Shown piece by piece: positions 37,068 to 51,792 of a stretch of 64,000 bases of DNA. The stretch's first letter is position 1; every line of letters begins with the position of its first letter. The notes below the pieces were generated by a model that ran no database searches, was not told where the DNA came from, and was given only the letters and a program-made list of their open reading frames with translations. The stretch spans positions 7,354,729 through 7,418,728 of the forward strand of contig NC_056038.1 of assembly GCF_004379255.2 (NCBI RefSeq), written 5' to 3'. The position numbers and the translations under genes are program-made. The DNA comes from Salvia splendens (lineage: Eukaryota; Streptophyta; Magnoliopsida; Lamiales; Lamiaceae).

Positions 37068-38287
37068 AATTGCGCCTTTTCACCATGCAATCTCATATTT
37101 TCTCCATATTCCGGAAAAAGCTAGGATTTTTGCATTGCCATCATCATCATTATTATCACAAGAACTAGAAGGGGAAAATAAACCAAACCTATCTGATCAA
37201 GAAATGGGTATTTGAACAAACAACAAGAGTTTTCGACCTAGGATTAAATATCGTTGCCGTTCATTCAATAAAAATGACAAGGGCACTAAATTCAGTTTAT
37301 CGAAAATATTTACATAAAAATATGATGTAAATTGATAATTTTCCACTTATATATAGTGTCACCGTGATCATGAAAAGCCAAAAATGTCATTAATATTGTG
37401 ACTCAAAGTTGCTACACTAAATAAGTACTCCAAAAATTGTGTGTGCAATACTAACGTTAAAATCGGTGCAAAGTTGATGTTTGATATTGAGGCAATGAGA
37501 TATTATTGTTGAGGAAATTAGATAAATTAAGCAATTAATTTATGGATATGATTGTTGGGAATACTAATGCTATCCTAGCCGCTTGAAGCTCGCAATTATT
37601 CAATTATTTAAGCATTCACTAATTTCATATTTAAGTTATTTGGATGCTTTTAACTCAAAGTTTAGCTATTTTAGACTTTCAGTGATTATTATACATGTGT
37701 AACCTGTTTCATGCGAATATTAACAAGTGGAGTATTTTTCTCAGTTGATATAATTACAAATTAATACTCATTGTTTAAATACTTTATGAATCATCTTGGC
37801 CCTTAAATTTATTTACACACTTTTATGTTATGAACTAATTAGATCTAATTCATATAAGCCCTGGTGCTAACCGCCAAGAAAGAATAACAAAAATAATTAC
37901 TCCCTCCGTACTCAAATATTGTCTCACTTTGATTCGGCACGGATTTTAAAAAAATAATGAAAAGTAAGTTGAAAAAATTAGTGAAATATGAATCCTACTT
38001 TTATATATTAGTTTTATAGTAAAATGTAAGAGAATGAGTTAGTGGAATATAGGTCCATAACCAAAAATGATAAAAAGTGAAAAATGATAAATTTTTTGGG
38101 ACGGATAAAAATAGAAAAATGGAACAAGGGACGGAGGGAGTACTAACAAAATGGAGTATATAAATTGTTATGTAGAATTAATGAATAATTGTGCATCTAA
38201 TTCAAAGCAGCAAACGACGTCGTAGCAATGAAGAATGTTCATTACCAAGTAGAATCAATATCTCACCTCACAGGGATTATCAACAAC
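37068..38287. promoter_or_regulatory. Shared upstream region of divergent PIEZO and RPH1-like genes
   Basis: About 1.2 kb separate the two start codons, so both promoters and 5' untranslated regions must lie here unless they extend into introns. A Stowaway MITE occupies 37900-38140. I could not assign individual TATA boxes with confidence. Confidence 0.55.
37900..38140. mobile_element. Stowaway-type MITE (Tc1/mariner)
   Basis: The ends CTCCCTCCGT and ACGGAGGGAG are flanked by TA on both sides (37898-37899 and 38141-38142); 241 bp, AT-rich, non-coding. These ends and the TA duplication are diagnostic for Stowaway. Confidence 0.93.
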
Positions 38288-39762
38288 ATGAGCGCTCTAA
38301 CCTCATCCTCTCTCTTCAATTCTCATATTTCAAGATTGCCATCATCATCATTTTCAAAGCCCACAAGTTATTCCATCAGGATTGGGTTTCCCATCAAGAT
38401 TCCCAGAATCCGAGCGAGTTCAAACGAGCTAGACATCAAAACAGACCAAAAATCTGAAGAAGATGTTCAAGAACCTTATAATGATCAAGGAATTGAAAAT
38501 GGAAGCAAGAATTCAAGTGGGACAACATCAGCATTAGATAAAGATCTCAAAAAGGCCAGTCATTTCTCTGTTAATGATGCCTCTGCTGTTTTTTTGTATC
38601 TGAAAAATTGTACTGAAGTAGTAACCTCATTCTTGTGTTTTTTGATGATTTCTGTGTTTACTTATCTCTAGAAGATGACTTATTTGTGCTGTTTGATTTA
38701 ACACTAGAAAATACAAGGATGTTTGCTTTCTCGTGGTTTGGGCAAATGAATTCAATTTTGAGGAGGAGAAAGAATAAGAAAAAAACAATTGAAGCATAAT
38801 TTGATTATTTATTATACTCCTATATTGTTACAGGATACAGGTTTCTTGTAGAAATTATATCACTATAGTTTTGCTAAAGAAAATTCACACACACTCACAC
38901 ATATATGGTAGATGATATTATCTATGAGGGAAGAATTAGATGTATCAATGAGCATATGGTTACTAGAAACTATAGAAATTAAGATAGGAGCTATGTTGCT
39001 ATATATGATCATAAATTTGGGTATGGATTGCCACAACAAAATTGAACCAGCATACAATCATAAGTGGACGATGTTTTATTTTGTCAGATCGAACGCTAGA
39101 GAGCTGCTGTATGCGTACGTTTCTCATTTCGTTTGTGCATTACCACTTTCTGCAGGTAGTCCAAAAGACTGCAGCTACTTTTGCACCGAGGGCTTCCACT
39201 GCATCCAAAAACCCTGCTGTGCCAGGCACGGTTTTATACACCGTGTTTGAGGTTCAAGGATACGCATCTCTGTTGCTAGGAGGAGCTCTCTCCTTCAACC
39301 TCATATTCCCATCAAACGAGCCAGATCTATGGCGCCTGATGGGCATGTGGTCCATATGGATGTTCAGTAAGTACTGATGAATATCTTCGTATCTTTCACA
39401 AACTCCATGTCTGCTAGTTGTACATACTCAAGTCAGTTTCCGAGTTGATAAAGGTTGTTTTGTGTTTCTGTTTTTAGCTATTCCTTCCCTTCGTGCACGG
39501 GACTGTTCCAAGAACGAGAAAGAAGCTCTCAACTATCTCTTCCTCCTCGTTCCATTGCTCAATGTCACGATCCCATTTTTCTTGAAATCATTTGCAGTCG
39601 TCTGGTCTGCAGACGTTGTAGCCTTCTTTGGGATGTATGCTTGGAAGGTATGTCACTATATTGCCAACATTTGCATCCCTGCCTTTCTAAGTCGCCCTCG
39701 TTAACGTATGTAAGTTTGGATATTTTGTTGTGCAGCTCGGATGGTTTTCGCAGAGAGAGTAG
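38288..39762 (+). CDS. RPH1: RPH1-like chloroplast membrane protein
   Basis: Exons 38288-38554, 39156-39366, 39478-39647 and 39736-39762 give 224 residues. The start MSALTSSSLFNSHISRLPSS is Ser-rich and basic, like a plastid transit peptide; the in-frame ATG at 38228 is less apt. An acidic/Ser linker follows, then the conserved core: VQKTAATFAPRAS, PAVPGTVLYTVFEVQGYASL, LWRLMGMWSIWMFTIPSLRA, KEALNYLFLLVPLLNV, VWSADVVAFFGMYAWKLGW. There are three or so membrane segments. I recognise this as RESISTANCE TO PHYTOPHTHORA 1, a conserved plastid protein linked to defence; its position beside PIEZO and a 2OG oxygenase matches Arabidopsis At2g48060-080 from memory. The first intron has no good GT donor. 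A GC donor after codon 89 (AAG|GCCAGT) gives the cleanest join; donors at 38559 or 38571 would change 1-6 residues at the junction. Confidence 0.78.
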
Positions 39763-39945
39763 AGTAGGGCAGCAATGTGGGATAGATACATTCTACAGCT
39801 TCTTGATTTGTTAAGCAACTTGGCTTTGGAACACTCTGGGAATGCTTTGTACAGAGATTGAAGTATGGTGAGATGATTGATGATGATCGTTGTAAACTGG
39901 AGTACTCCTAAGATGTAAGAATATGGAGAGTATATGTAGGCACTC

Positions 39946-40751
39946 ATTGGCGGACACTGTAAGGCAAGACAAGGGGCTTAAGCCCCTCCCAAGCTTTTTT
40001 GTTGATTTTTTTATTTCTAATTTTTTTAAAATTTTCAAAACCTATGTATCAAGCCGATGCCATTTGAGTGATGTTAGAGACTAAATCCTAGAAAGTTTAA
40101 TGGTTGGAAGGGCTGAACTATTGCTAATAAAGCAAAAATTGCAGAGGAAGTCAAAGAAAAATTAATGGCAGCCGCTGCTGCGAAGAAGATGAAGAATAGG
40201 AACTAGTATAATACTAATAATAAAGCAACCATTTAATAAGTAGTGCATCAAAAATTGAGCTCAAATTAACAAGTCTAAACTAATTTTGATAAATGTGTTA
40301 TGTTAATTTTTAAATGTGATTTATATATAAAACATAACCAAAATTATAAATTTACAGCTTAATTTTCAACCAATTCTATATCTTATAATCGAGTTACTTC
40401 TTCATCGCAATGTCCATCTAAATTATATAATTCACAAAACATTTCGATTTATATTAATTTATTTTTATCTATAAAATATTTATGCATTGTACATTATATT
40501 TGCCTGCGAAAAAATGTCATGTTTTTCTATTTTTATTCGTTCATCAAAATTATTATCTATGATAAGTTTTTCTTCCTTAAGGTGGAACATAATTTCCACT
40601 AACACTATTTCGAACACTTTTATCTCTATCTTTTTCTTATTTTACCGATTGTATCAAACCTAGTACCATCCACGATCAAAAAAGCTATTTATCGTAGATG
40701 AAGGTATTATATAATGCAGCCCTTGCTAAAATAATTTTCTGCGTCCGCCAC
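39946..40751. mobile_element. Non-autonomous DNA transposon, ~11-bp target duplication
   Basis: TGTAGGCACTC occurs directly on both sides (39935-39945 and 40752-40762). The inner ends ATTGGCGGAC and GTCCGCCAC are inverted. An 11-bp duplication with short terminal repeats fits Mutator-like elements, although hAT-type elements (8 bp) remain possible. About 806 bp, no coding capacity, inserted within about 190 bp after the RPH1-like stop codon. Confidence 0.78.
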
Positions 40752-40762
40752 TGTAGGCACTC

Positions 40763-41691
40763 GTGGTAGATAGATATTCAACAAATTGAGATGTTCAAAT
40801 TCTTGTTGAATGAAGATCTTTTTTGATATACAGCAATCAAATTTAACTTACAAGTATATATCTATTTTGTGACTAGATTAAGTCAAACCCTGCAATGCCA
40901 TTCACCTAGTGGCCGAGCCACAATCTTGATTGTTGTATATTTTCGGTGGCAATGACACTATGACATGATACATATGGTAATAGTGAAAGTCAACCTCAAA
41001 ATAATTAAAGCATAAAATTCTAATTAAAGAACATAGCTTTAAAATTAAATTTACATATTTATGGGACTAAATAAATTTGGTAGTCTTAAATTATAAACAT
41101 TATGATCTTAATTACAATATTTACAACTCCAAACGTCCTGATAAAAGACATGTTTCCACACTTAATTGGGATGTATCCATAACTTCCTCTTTCCATAAAA
41201 AATAATCTATTTTAATGAAAAGCTAATAATGTAAAAAACTTTTTCATTTTTAGAAATAAAATTACTATTTTAGATAGGTCAAAATGATAAAATGTGGAGG
41301 AACGAATACTATATAGCCACATTTGAAATGACTTGGGCCCAGGAGCTCTCAAACTCCACCGTGCCTCCGCTGCTGCATTCACCCAAATGGCTTCGTCACA
41401 TAAGTAATTTGTGGTGTGGTGTGATATCAAAATAGAATGGAAGTTGTTGAGTGAGTAATCTATATATGTAGTGTAGAAAATGATTTTAATATGAGGACTA
41501 AATAGAATGTTAATATCCATGCAATAAACGGGCCATCAATACACACCAACCACTCTACTATAATACTAAGTCGCAATTGAGGTTGGCCCACATTTCATCA
41601 ATAATCTCAAGCGATCTACTAGTTCCTCTGCTTTTACAGTAAAGCTTGGAAAAGGGGCAATTTCAGGGACAGATCAACACTGTCAAAAATA
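40763..41691. other. Intergenic: RPH1-like 3' side and ABP1 promoter
   Basis: AT-rich, no gene seen. The ABP1 promoter and 5' leader must be in the right-hand part. Confidence 0.5.
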
Positions 41692-42626
<935 letters not shown>

Positions 42627-43999
42627 AGCTCAAAGCTTCGGAACTTCGCAAGAAATTTGATCCACTCTTGTTTCTGCAAATGCGTTTCAGTTGAGAAACT
42701 TTACATTTCCCTTATTTGGCACAAGTTCATCTGTAATAACCAGTTGAAAGTAGGTATTCCTGTCAACTCAAATTAAATTGGGCTGTGTTTTACAAAAGTA
42801 TTGTTTCCTTCTACCAATATCTTGTCTTTTATTCATCAAATGAAAACCTACAGGCTCTTCTACCTATATGCATCATCTCCTTCTGGTCGACAAGCTTCCA
42901 CGTCTGCTTGTTTCTCAGCAACGATGACATACAATTCTGCACCAAGCATCTTCATGCACATCAAGATTCATAGATCTACTCAAACCAACAATTTCTGTAT
43001 AATATCTATTGTAATCATGTGATAGGATTTTGTATTCTATCGATCTGCAATAAAGCAGGGGCGAACTTTATTTCTCAATGAATCAAATAACTAGAGAATT
43101 CTATAATTTATAGAATTCTAAACCCTAAACATATCTTGCTAAGCAAGCAAAATAATTAAATAAAAAAGATTACAAAAAAATGCAAAATCAAATCAAATAC
43201 TATTAAAAGATAAGTTGGGGATTGAGAGAGATTTGGACGTGATCTTGAACCTATCATCATGAAGCCTAAATTAGAGAGATGAGAAGACAATCATTATTTA
43301 TGAACGATGAGCTGAACTCTTCATGGGATGCAGAATGATATACTACTAATCTTTCCATACATCTGGCTTCTTGCTTGTAATTGCAATTTGCAAGCAACCA
43401 TCATGTTGGAAGCCACGAACTTCAGCCGGAATCAAAGCATCACTTGTTAGGAGAAACAGAGAGAGCAAAGTGTCAAACATAGCTCCCTTTTCAGCTTGGC
43501 AAGCATAGATATGATCTTACACAGATGACATCATTCTCTTAGAATATGCTCCGCATGTTAAGTTCATCGACTGCTGTTCGTCGTCTCTGGAAACAAAGAG
43601 CAGATATGCATTCTCAATCATCGACTTAGTAGCTTAGATATTCTTATTCATCGATGCAAAGACATGTTTCAAAAAACTAGTAGAAAATCACTTTTTGAAC
43701 ATGTTTCATCCAAATGCATTGGAGCATCCACAGGCATAACTATAAACATCAGTAAATCAATAAATTAGTGATTGCGCTTAGTTGAAAGATAAATTTTTTA
43801 GATAGTTATTGTACTCCATATAACATTGTTTTGATAGCTTTGATTCATAATTTTCACCCACCTTTTTTATTTTTTGAAATTTTTTTAGTACGCTGATTTC
43901 AATTCAATTCGTCCTCTACTATTTTAGACAAGGTTAATTAGTTAAATCATTTGTAATTATAACTGAATCCTCCAATTCAATTCCTGAGACTCTGACGCT
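42627..43999. other. Intergenic between ABP1 and the BSD gene
   Basis: Contains the ABP1 3' region (T-rich, from 42627) and the promoter of the next gene. A lone GGAGCATCCACAGGC at about 43724 looks like half a Harbinger terminal repeat, but no partner is found. No other gene. Confidence 0.55.
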
Positions 44000-45118
44000 A
44001 TGAATTTCGTCAAATCCATAATCTCAGACGATCACGAAGCTCCCACTTCCGAATCCGACCCGGATTCTTCCGGCGGGCCGAGCAATCCCAACGACGCCGC
44101 CGATGCCTGGAGTTTCGGGGGTTTTATCAGATCTGTCTCCATGCAATCCGAATCCGTGATCGAGTCGTACCGCAAAGATCTCCAGGAATTCGGGTCGGGC
44201 TTGAAGAAAGAGACCGAAATTCTCCGGGATACGGCCAGCCGCGCCGTCAAGGACCTGCCGTCTTCGCTCGACGTGGTGCTGAAATCCACGGTCAGTATGA
44301 TCAACAAAGAAGCCCTAGGGCTGTCTTCCGACTGCGAGCCCGAGACGCTGGGCGCCTACCGAACCCTCAATTCGGGCCGGTACAGTCGGTTCGAGGCGCA
44401 GCTGAGTGCGATGCAGAGTGATTTGAATACTTTCTGCGTGGAGCCGGAGGATGCGGCGGATTACGGGAAGTGGAAGCTAGGGTTTGAATTGGGCGATTAT
44501 GAGGATCCGATCGAGGGCTTGATTGGGGAAGATGGGATTTTGGAGGGTGCTTATTCGAAGGCCGTTCCTAATGTTGTTGATCGGGAAACGTTTTGGTGTA
44601 GGTACTTTTACAGAGTGGAGAAGCTCAAGCAGCAAGAGAAAATGAGGGCGAGTATCGTGAAGATGGCGGTTTCCAATGATGATGAGGAGGAATTGTCGTG
44701 GGATGTCGATGGTGATGATAATGATGATGATGATGATAATGATAATGATGGTGATGATGGTTGTGTAGTTAGTGATGAGAAGTGCAAAGGCAAAACAGAG
44801 GCTGCTGTTGTTGGTGGGGAAAAGGGCAATGTGATTGAGTTGAGTAGGAAGAGTGGTGTGGATGAGAGAGAGGGGAAGAGTGGAACAGTTGATGAAGATG
44901 AGAAAGTGGGGGTGGAGGAGGTGGTGGTGTCGAATCATGATGATGTGGGGTGGGATGAGCTCGGGGACGTTGGTAGTGGCGATGAGGGGAAAACCTCAGC
45001 CGGTGGTGGTGGTGGGAGCCCGAAGAAAGAGGACATCCGGAAGCGGTTGGCTGTGGATGACGATGATGATGATTTGAATTGGGGTATTGAGGATGATGAT
45101 GAGCCCTTGAAAGCTTGA
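44000..45118 (+). CDS. BSD-domain protein
   Basis: A single exon of 372 residues. The N-terminal half has an amphipathic Ser/Glu-rich region (AWSFGGFIRSVSMQSESVIE, ESYRKDLQEFGSGLKKETEI) of the kind common to plant BSD proteins. The BSD domain lies at about 160-225, with the signature FWCRYFYRVEKLKQQEKMR. The remainder is acidic and low in complexity: a (GAT)n-encoded Asp/Asn run near 238-258, then a Gly-rich linker, ending NWGIEDDDEPLKA. BSD domains occur in TFIIH p62, synapse-associated and DOS2-like proteins; the exact role of the plant members is little known. The start is the first ATG of the frame and fits the family. The long antisense frames here are shadows of the Asp-rich repeat. Confidence 0.9.
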   Translation: MNFVKSIISDDHEAPTSESDPDSSGGPSNPNDAADAWSFGGFIRSVSMQSESVIESYRKDLQEFGSGLKKETEILRDTASRAVKDLPSSLDVVLKSTVSMINKEALGLSSDCEPETLGAYRTLNSGRYSRFEAQLSAMQSDLNTFCVEPEDAADYGKWKLGFELGDYEDPIEGLIGEDGILEGAYSKAVPNVVDRETFWCRYFYRVEKLKQQEKMRASIVKMAVSNDDEEELSWDVDGDDNDDDDDNDNDGDDGCVVSDEKCKGKTEAAVVGGEKGNVIELSRKSGVDEREGKSGTVDEDEKVGVEEVVVSNHDDVGWDELGDVGSGDEGKTSAGGGGGSPKKEDIRKRLAVDDDDDDLNWGIEDDDEPLKA

Positions 45119-45994
45119 TCTTGATGCCAGATAACTGTTTAGCAATGTAATTATGAATTTGCAGATGGCTAGTGGAATTCAGTAAAGGCTTCTTCTGCTT
45201 CAAGTATATATCATTAAACTGATTATTGATATCATTATTTCTCAATTGTTTGCCTTTCTTTGTGAATGAATGTAATGAACCTGTTGGTTTCCATTTGTGG
45301 TAAAGTTTCACTCTTTTCAGTTCATGATCTATTAATGGATTACGCTCTGGTATTAGTGTTTCCATGGATGTTGAGAGCACTTGTGATTTTGTAACTTCTC
45401 ACCTTTCATTAGTGCTTACTGCTTACACAGTGGTTCTTATATACACAACAGTCGACACCCAACATGAATGAATGTAGACCAGACAATGAAATGTCCCACT
45501 TTTGGTGGATCTGAGATACATAAAAAAGACCAGTGTATAAAGTGGAAGTAAGGATTAAAGTAACAAGAATCCTGACATTTTTCGGAAAGTAGTGCTACTT
45601 TTTAACACTAAATCTGGTACCCATGATTAATCTGAACATATTGTGTCTGATTTCAGCTTGTATACTGAAGTTGAATAAAATGTGGATAATCTAAAAGAAA
45701 AAAAAAGAAGAAATATCTGCTTCCTCAATATATCATAATCCCCCAAAACAAAGAAATTCGATACAATATATAACCCTCTATCAACAACATCCTCTTGGCT
45801 TCAAGCTCAATTCTTTCTGGAGCCTCTAGCCTTGACCATGGCCCCATATATATGATACCAACATTAACACCCTACAGCTGTCTATAAGAAAGAAAGAAAT
45901 AAAAAGAGAAAGCAGCCTCGCTCCTCACCAAATTACTCTAGAAAATGTAATACATAGAAACTCAACTTACAACAAACATCTTTTAAGACTCGTC
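45119..45994. other. Intergenic between convergent BSD and ALKBH10 genes
   Basis: Should hold both 3' untranslated regions (BSD running right, ALKBH10 running left). No gene or element seen. Confidence 0.6.
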
Positions 45995-48900
45995 TCACTT
46001 CTCATTTTTAGCATCGGTCGGGGGAGGTAGAGCCAGAAACCGTCCTCTCTGGGCACGTGGTGGGAGATGTCTTGCATGCTTCCGTGAACCAACATTCCAT
46101 GGCAAGAATACCCCAGTACCACCACGTTGGATCTTTCTGGGATTCACAATCACTGGGCGCATGGGGGCGGCTGCTAACATTACAATGGGAGAACGGACAA
46201 AACCCCATCTGGGCATCATATTCACCGGCCCATAGTTATTCGACATAGGGACACCAGGTTGCCATACAGTCATTGCTTTGGACGAAGTGGTCATCTCCGA
46301 TGATGCATGCCTTTCTATCTCCGCTCGGACTCTGAAGAAAGTGATGCTCACCCTCTTGTTAGGAGAGGAGCACATGACGTGTCTTGCTGTATCAGAGCTA
46401 TTTCCCCTCATCACTAAAAGAGACCTGAGAAAGTTCTCAAGTCAAAAATTCTGCTTCTTCTTGTTTTAGATGGATGTGTTGAAATTTACAAAGCTCATAC
46501 ATACCCTTCTTTTGGAGAGAGCATTAGAGGCCCTCTGTAATTCCCTTGACCGTCGTTCACAAGCATGCGGCCAAAGGCCATCGTTGATTCAGAGAGGAGG
46601 AGGGTAGAAAGAGGCTGCTCAAGGTGGGGTGGTTTTAGAAAAGGCTGAGAAAATTCCCCCTACCAAAAAAATCAAATGAGATATTGATGACAATTTAATT
46701 CAAGAGGCAAAGACTAGGACACCTAAATACCTCATCAAAGAAGTTGATGATGCAACTGTTTGGTTTCCTATTATTTGGGAGCAAACGCCACTGAATCAAG
46801 TGATCAATTACACCTTCAAGAAGAGCTGGTATCGGCTCAATATTGTCTGCAGATAGATTTACCGGACAATCAAAACAGAAACATTAGTACTGGACCAGAA
46901 AGCAGCAAACAGCAGAGTTTTATAAATTTGAAAAGAATACTAAGCATACTTCTTTGCAATGTATCTTTAACGTGCCCGAAAATGGGAACACCAAGCTGAA
47001 TCAACTCTCTCTTGTTCCCTTTCGTCTGCTGATTATATAAGATGAAGGTTTCTCCTGAAACCAGTATGAAATATTAAATTAGACCAGGTTGAGAATAAAA
47101 GAATAACTTCATTCCGCCGAAATATGTGACTGTGCATAGCAAGCTGTGAGTAGGAAAGTTTATAGGATAGTGCATATTCAGTATCTTCATTTATTGGCAA
47201 GAAAAAAATTGATTCAAAGGCAAACATACTATGCTATTCATATAAAAATAAATTTCATTCTGAAAGTAAAAACAGATTCCCAAACCTTTTCAAGCAAACC
47301 TATAGAAGACGCCCTTTACAATCTCATAACTTCCGGCCCAAAAGGAAACAATTAGTTTAACTATAAAAGCATCACGAATCACATGATCCACCTGAGAGTT
47401 CACCATTCTGACCAGCAACTCGGAGTTCATTTACAAAGTCATTCAATTTAGATAGTTCGGTATCAGTGAATATGTCTTCATATAACTTAAGACCTCTAAC
47501 AACATTCACCTGCAAGTTGTAAAAATCCATTAGTTATCCTGCTTGCCACCGAAGCATCTAGAACTTCCCAATGCAAGAAAGAGATGGAAAAGCAATCAAG
47601 TAAAGACTTACCATGTGCCCTTTCACTGGTTCCTTTGCTACAAAACCTTTTGTCATCTTGATCTCAGCACGACGTGCCTCACACTGTCCATGGTTGGAAC
47701 AGATATCAACAGATTCTGAGAAGGGTTGCACTTCTTGGGACCCTGGTTCATTTAAAACGTCATAAAAACTTATTTATCGTGCAATCCTCGTTAATGGTAG
47801 CTACTTTACTAAATTACAGAACACAATAAGCATTAAATGGGGCCTGAAAAATTAGTTAACCAGAGCCGCGTTAATGAAATGGGAAACCATTTATGCTTAT
47901 TTCATCTATACTGCCATCTAATGTTGTTCCTACCTATTAAAATTATCTCGTATTCCAAAATTAACTAAAACTGACAGAATGGCACTTAAACTGGGCTGGC
48001 CCCTTTGTTGAGAAAATTAAGCAACGCATAATTGTAGCCATTTGCACTGCAATGTGCGGAGCCAACAATATCCATGACTGGTGCCGTTCTATGTTCATAA
48101 AGAAGCATTCATTTCTCTTGGACTAACAAATTAACAGAATAGTGCACTTCTAAATTCTACAGTTGTACTGCCACACCTTTACCTCCTCAGGTATTCCCCT
48201 AGTCCTGGACTCTCTTCCTAGTTCCCATGTATATTACTTGAAAAATAAGTAAATAAAGGGTGGAACAAAAATATAACATCATTTCCCTTTCACTACCATT
48301 TGCAACATTCTGATCTTTATGGTAAGAACAAAAAGATACGATGGCGATGGCGCATATTTGCTGTACCGAGAGGTCCACTAACATGCCCAGACAAATTTAA
48401 AAAAGAAGGAAAAAGTAAGGAGTGCCCTGTACCTTTTGAAGAGCACTGAATAGTGAATGGGCATAATTTTTTAGGACTTGAAATAAAAATTGGCATATGT
48501 TCCATTTTCCATGCCACAATTGGAATATATTTGACGCACCAAATAATATTCTAAGTTCGCTATCTCATTAAAAACCTAGCAATTAATTTACAGGTGGCAA
48601 GTTGAGTGAGAGGAGTTAGACAGAGAGAGTTCCCTAGAATCAAGGAAGAGTCTTACATTGGGATCCGAATATCCCACGGACGAAGGAGCAGTGGGCCAAA
48701 CAGAGGGCGACAAAACCAACTAGAGGCAGCCACGCCTTGCGTCAAAGATCGACGGCTGAAACCACGCTTCTCATCAAATAAGTCCAAAGAGTAGGCACCC
48801 CACGCATCTCCAGGTGGACCTTAATTAATTATCTACTATTTCGGCTCCACGAACCAGATTGCTTCAACTAACTCTACATTTCCTAAACAATCCCTCTACA

Positions 48901-49946
48901 AAATAACAACCCATTTAACCCCGTTGAAAACGAACCATATACTTAATTTATGCCTGCATCTGGTTTTAATTTTTGAGGCCTAAGATTTCGCTGTAAACTA
49001 GTAAATGCTGACCAATTGTAATTACCATCTCATTTAATTAAATTTGACAACTGCGGCGTAAGTTGTGAATGACAAATTTGGTTTCGTATTCTGAAAAATT
49101 GACAGCCAAATCAAGCCAAAATGTGGAACAGAGATAGCCACATCAACCTGGAAATTCTAGATTCTTTCTATTTCATAACGGTCTAAATTACAATTAAACA
49201 GCAGAGAAAAAAAATTCATAATTCGCTTTAATCATCGACTTGTTAACTCCAGTGAAATAAGAGTAATTGATAGTTTTAATGCAGTAATCGATGTTTAATT
49301 TAAGTGAAACCAAAATCAATGTTGAATTTGCAAAAAACAGAGACGAGAAGAATGGATTAGAATTTTAGAAATACAAGATCGAAGAATCGGACAAGTTACC
49401 TGTATCTGTAATTTCTGAAGAGAAATCTTCATCAACTACTTCCCCTCCGCCATTTTCATTACTCGCCAATGAATTTTCCTGATTACTGTCTATCTGTTTC
49501 TCTTTCTCGTCGATCGCCTCTGCACAGTCACCTTTCACCACTACCTGAGGCTTCTTCACCTCCAGTTCATTCTCCGATCTCTTCTTCTCCACCACCTTCT
49601 TCAGCTCCGCCGTCACGTCGGCGATGGAAAAGTACTTCTGCATCTGAAGAATCGGAATCCAATTCAACCTCCGGCGGTGAATGGCGGCGAAAGCCGATTC
49701 GTATGCCGCCGCGGAGGCAGAGCCGTCCTCCAGCTGAGTCAGGTGGCTGCAAAGCGCATCAATAACCGCGTTCGCCGCAGCAAATTCCCCGCGGAACCAG
49801 GCGATAATGGCGTCCTTGGCGAACACCTCGGATGCCGCCGTCATCATCGGCAACTGAGGCTGCTGAACCACTGCGGGAACCACCATGGGTTTCATGGCCG
49901 CCCGATCGCGCTGCACTGCTGCTGCTACGCCCGCCGCCGCCGGCAT
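45995..49946 (-). CDS. ALKBH10B: ALKBH10-type 2-oxoglutarate/Fe(II) oxygenase (RNA m6A demethylase family)
   Basis: Seven exons (5' to 3'): 49400-49946, 47612-47742, 47392-47509, 46950-47054, 46731-46846, 46505-46659 and 45995-46424; all GT-AG, total 1602 nt, 533 residues. The N-terminal part is conserved in this plant group (DAIIAWFRGEFAAANAVIDA, IHRRRLNWIPILQMQKY), then an acidic linker. The catalytic fold starts around exon 3 (LKLYEDIFTDTELSKL, FILYNQQTKGNKRELIQLG, SCIINFFDE), with PPHLEQP as the likely metal-binding His-x-Glu and ARHVM plus NKRVSITFFRVR as the distal His and the 2-oxoglutarate-binding Arg. The C-terminus is Pro/Arg-rich. In Arabidopsis, ALKBH10B removes m6A from mRNA and affects flowering. 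This could equally be the ortholog of its paralog At2g48080, which neighbours RPH1; only a tree can decide. The ATG at 49946 is chosen because the upstream frame lacks another. Confidence 0.85.
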
Positions 49947-50344
49947 TCCGAACAACCTGGTCAGCGTATAACCAGAGATTCTCAGGTGAAAAAGCAGTAA
50001 TAGAACACACTTGTTATGCTACCGAAATCTGGATCGTCAGTATCGTATTTTGATCGTTGCGACTTTTCGCTGTGTTTCTGTATGCAATTTTGTTTTATGG
50101 AAATTTAACTGCGAAATGTATTCGTCTAGAATTTGTAGAGAGCGGAAAAATATTGAGAGGAAAAGGTGGTGATGAAAGCGAGGGTTTGGGGCGAGGGAGG
50201 TTTGGGTGTGTATATATATATATATATGTGCGCGGTGGAAATGCCCGTACCCGTGGGACCATCGGCCGATGTGTCACAACTGTATTAATTAACAATATTT
50301 GGTGGCAGAATTAATTAACAATTGAGATCTAAACAAGGTACATA
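49947..50344. promoter_or_regulatory. Upstream region of the ALKBH10-type gene
   Basis: It contains the promoter and 5' leader of the minus-strand gene. A short (TA)n run lies at about 50211-50227. No individual motif is claimed. Confidence 0.45.
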
Positions 50345-51309
<965 letters not shown>

Positions 51310-51354
51310 AAAGAGTAAATCAAATGTCATACCTGTGGAAATGGAGTACTAGTT

Positions 51355-51540
51355 TTATCGGAGTACTATCTTTTTCCAATAATAGAAATCATATTTAGTA
51401 TGAACACCGATTTTAAAAATATAAAAAAAATGTTGAAAAAGTTAGTGAAGTATATGAGATCCATTTTTCTATATTAATTTTATAATAAAATATGAGTAAA
51501 TTGAGTATGAGACAGAGGTAGTAATAGAATGTGTGTATAA
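51355..51540. mobile_element. Decayed Stowaway-like MITE
   Basis: Words such as GTTAGTGAAGTATATGAG and TATTAATTTTATAATAAAAT parallel the interior of the 37900-38140 element, and GGAGTACT remains at the left. The right end is degraded. Confidence 0.5.
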
Positions 51541-51792
51541 TATTTATTTTTACTATGAAACGTAGTAATGTTAGAATATTTGCCAAAATAATCCCGGGGC
51601 ATTAAAAAAGGGCCCACATATGAACATTTGAAAGAGGTGGAGCCAAGTGCACATGTGCAATCGTGACCACCAAAGCTAAGAGGCGCATTACGCACATGAG
51701 CTAGATTCCAAAGCTCGCCACCAACAGTGGCTACACCTCCTACTTGTCACCCACCCAGCTGCAGCTATACCATTTTGTGATTGGATAATTCA

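Noticed and set aside
43724..43760. A Harbinger MITE starting GGAGCATCCACAGGC
   Set aside because: No matching inverted end was found downstream.
42627..43999. A 7SL RNA gene near ABP1, as I recall for Arabidopsis
   Set aside because: I could not find a recognisable 7SL sequence in this interval by eye.
44477..45380. Antisense ORFs opposite the BSD gene, rich in Ile, Ser or His
   Set aside because: Shadows of the (GAT)n Asp-rich coding repeat.
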